Shown: positions 24,024 through 25,722 of the stretch, in pieces
Position numbering within the stretch: the first letter of the stretch is position 1
Layout: every line of letters begins with the position of its first letter
Assembly: GCA_049601975.1 (NCBI GenBank)
Contig: JBMYRC010000053.1
Span: 1-25,722 of the forward strand
Direction: 5' to 3'
DNA length: 25,722 nt
Source of the DNA: UBA6544 sp049601975
GTDB taxonomy: Bacteria; Pseudomonadota; Alphaproteobacteria; UBA8366
Made by a program: the position numbers and the translations under genes
Notes under the pieces: generated by a model
What the model was told of the DNA's origin: nothing
Databases searched by the model: none
What the model saw: only the letters and a program-made list of their open reading frames with translations

Positions 24024-25337
24024 CTATAAGGCGTTCAGAAATGCGAGGATTGCCGCGCGGTCCGATTTAGCGAGTTTGGCGAATGCATCGCGAGCCGCTT
24101 GCGCTTCGCCACCATGCCACAAAATGGCCTCCGTCAAGTTTCGCGCCCGGCCGTCGTGGAGGAAATAAGTATGGCCGCTCACAATTTTTGTCAGACCAAT
24201 GCCCCAAAGCGGTGCCGTGCGCCATTCCCGCTCATTGGCTTCTCCCTCTCGCATGCTGTCGGCGAGGCCGTCGCCCATATCGTGCAGCAGTAGGTCGGTG
24301 AAAGGGCGGATAGTCTGTCCCCGAAGCGCTGCCAATGGATGAGTGTCGCCCGTGACGAAATGTTCCCGGTGACACGCGGCACAGCCGACCTTCCGAAACA
24401 GGTGGCGCCCCTCGGCGAGATCCCGGTCGCGTGCCGGCGGCGGGGCTAAACCTTGTAGATAAAAGGTCAGGTGACGGGTCACTTTCGACGAGACTTCCAA
24501 TCCGCTGTGGCGTTCGCTATCGCCGTGCGGCCCGGCGCGGCAGGCGGATTGCAGCGATGTACAGTCTCCCCATAAGGCCGGGGCCAGGGGATTGGCAATT
24601 CCGATGTCGTTCGACAGGGCGGCCGCATTTTGATCGGCAATCGTCGCTTGTCCCGCTTTCCAGCCAAATCGCCCGAGTGTTGTGCGCCCGAGTGCAGTGC
24701 TTCGGACGTCGTTAGCCCTTCCGGAAATGCCGTCGCCATCCAGGTCGTTGGGATCGGCGCCGCCGCGGATATCAGCCTCCGCAATGGCTTCCAGCAGACC
24801 AAGCCCGAAGACCGCCGGGGCTAGGCGCGGACTGAATGTGGCGCCTGAGACGAGGGGGCCATACCTAAGGTTCGAGAGCTGATATTCAGGGCGGCGCAGG
24901 TAAACTATTTCTCTATCGGCCAAGGTCGCAGAATGCTCCTCATAGTGCACCCTGACTCGGGCTTCCGGCGTCTGGCCTGGAACTGCCTGGTTTTGGATTT
25001 GCCTGCCATAGGCCGGGTCCGGTTTCGCCAGCCGCAGGATAAGCGACAGGGCGCGCTCATCGGGCCCGTTCGGCGGCCGTCCTCTCCCGTCGCGGAAATG
25101 GCAATCGGCACAGGAGCGGGCATTATAGAGCGGTCCCAATCCGTCGGAAGCCGTTGTTTCGCTTGGCGCCGCCCGCCAACTTTTGCGGAATAGCGAATTG
25201 CCGAGATGCACCGTGGCTCGGTCATGGTCTGAGAGATTGGCCAGCGGTTTAGTATAGGCATCGGGGCCGGGCGGAGGTTCCGCATTGGCGAGTCCGGGCC
25301 ACATCAATGCTGCCGTGATGAGCAGCTTGCGGATCAT
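24024..25337 (-). CDS. Secreted di-haem oxidoreductase-like protein (DUF1111/DHOR family)
   Basis: 437 residues. The N-terminus is a classical signal peptide (positive MIRK, a hydrophobic stretch, ANA at 17-19 before EPPP), so export to the periplasm is expected. There are two c-type haem sites: Cys76-x2-Cys79-His80 in SCADCHFRDGRG and Cys319-x2-Cys322-His323 in GCAACHREHF. LGPLYNARSCADC and LTEAILWHGGEA near the end are typical of the DUF1111 family, often named thiol oxidoreductase and distantly related to MauG-type peroxidases. No substrate is established. ATG 25337 overlaps the upstream gene's stop (ATGA), so it is translated from the same message as the PEP-mutase-like gene, an odd cytoplasmic and periplasmic pairing. 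Confidence 0.87.
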   Translation of the reverse strand: MIRKLLITAALMWPGLANAEPPPGPDAYTKPLANLSDHDRATVHLGNSLFRKSWRAAPSETTASDGLGPLYNARSCADCHFRDGRGRPPNGPDERALSLILRLAKPDPAYGRQIQNQAVPGQTPEARVRVHYEEHSATLADREIVYLRRPEYQLSNLRYGPLVSGATFSPRLAPAVFGLGLLEAIAEADIRGGADPNDLDGDGISGRANDVRSTALGRTTLGRFGWKAGQATIADQNAAALSNDIGIANPLAPALWGDCTSLQSACRAGPHGDSERHSGLEVSSKVTRHLTFYLQGLAPPPARDRDLAEGRHLFRKVGCAACHREHFVTGDTHPLAALRGQTIRPFTDLLLHDMGDGLADSMREGEANEREWRTAPLWGIGLTKIVSGHTYFLHDGRARNLTEAILWHGGEAQAARDAFAKLAKSDRAAILAFLNAL

Positions 25338-25722
25338 ACCGCCGCGTGGCCGACGGTCTCGGCAACAGAATATTTTTCGTCCATCCGGTCTAACTCGTCG
25401 AAACCGGTGAGCGCGTTCAACTCGTCGAAGCTCACCAACAGGTCCGGGCGATCGATCGGCTCATCCCCCGCCGTCAGCAGCGCGTCGGCGAACAGGATAT
25501 CGGCGCCCGCTTCCGCGTAGAGTTTGAGGCGGTCGATGGCCTCATTAATGCCGAGTGGCCCGGCCGCGTCTGTGCGCGCGCGAATGATGAGATCGTCGTC
25601 CTGGCGCGCATCCACCGCCGCCTTGACCTTCTGCACCATTTCCGTCGCTGGGATGACCGCCTTGCCGGCCATATGACCGCAGCGTTTCGGCCACACTTGG
25701 TCTTCGATTATCAAGCCGGAGA
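25334..25722 (-). CDS. Isocitrate lyase / PEP mutase family protein, 5' end outside the window, apparently with an internal deletion
   Basis: The visible 128 C-terminal residues begin with SGLIIEDQ, then WPKRCGHMAGK (the K-R-C-G-H loop holding the catalytic Cys) and IIRARTDA. This is the signature of 2-methylisocitrate lyase / carboxyphosphonoenolpyruvate mutase-like enzymes that break or rearrange C-C or C-P bonds of 2-oxo acids with Mg. After EAGADILFADALL the protein skips the expected last barrel strands (the usual N-M-V-E-G-G-K-T-P loop is absent) and goes directly to SFDELNALTGFDELDRMDEKY, which resembles the normal C-terminal tail of this family. Roughly 60-70 residues seem missing without a frameshift. 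Function is therefore uncertain. It overlaps the di-haem gene by four bases. Confidence 0.8.
   Translation of the reverse strand, partial: SGLIIEDQVWPKRCGHMAGKAVIPATEMVQKVKAAVDARQDDDLIIRARTDAAGPLGINEAIDRLKLYAEAGADILFADALLTAGDEPIDRPDLLVSFDELNALTGFDELDRMDEKYSVAETVGHAAV

Noticed and set aside
1..25722. Mobile elements, CRISPR arrays, tRNA or rRNA genes
   Set aside because: I saw no transposase or integrase reading frame, no regularly spaced repeats and no tRNA-like cloverleaf or conserved rRNA segment on either strand. A tRNAscan or Infernal run would settle small RNA genes.

Overview
The window looks like the chromosome of a hopanoid-making, probably flagellated alphaproteobacterium, with a Rhodospirillales-like feel. 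The reasons are the high GC content, the hpnLIJK hopanoid genes, a FliN-type flagellar switch protein, and many acyl-CoA and CoA-transferase genes. This assignment rests on gene content only. I see no rRNA, tRNA, insertion sequence, phage gene or CRISPR array.

Layout. (1) 1-2788, plus strand: the tail of a TauD/TfdA dioxygenase broken by an in-frame amber codon, an iron-ADH-family protein that seems to have lost most of its metal ligands, and an acyl-CoA dehydrogenase. (2) 2789-3913: an AT-richer gap, then a lone fliN and a GFA/CENP-V zinc protein. (3) 3954-9956: a hopanoid side-chain block, hpnL-hpnI-hpnJ-hpnK. It is bracketed by two related CDP-alcohol phosphatidyltransferases, one divergent from hpnL and one directly downstream of hpnK. 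(4) 9995-20739, minus strand: a tight six-gene operon. In transcription order it encodes a fused indolepyruvate-type 2-oxoacid:ferredoxin oxidoreductase, HyuB, HyuA, an acetolactate-synthase-like ThDP enzyme, and two tandem class IV aminotransferases. (5) 20740-25722: a divergent crotonase lacking both usual catalytic glutamates, a double-length CaiB/BaiF CoA-transferase with one apparently dead half, a secreted di-haem DUF1111 protein, and a partial PEP-mutase/isocitrate-lyase-family gene with a shortened barrel.

How the genes may work together. By published work on their homologues, HpnI adds an N-acetylhexosamine to bacteriohopanetetrol, HpnK deacetylates it and HpnJ (radical SAM) rearranges the sugar to the cyclitol ether. 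HpnL is a flippase-like membrane protein. The flanking CDP-alcohol transferases suggest an additional phospho-linked head group, which is inference. The six-gene operon reads like amide or lactam opening, transamination, and oxidation of the 2-oxo acid to acyl-CoA. Its substrate cannot be read from sequence. The two regions most likely to hold undescribed biology are the bracketed hpn block and this operon.
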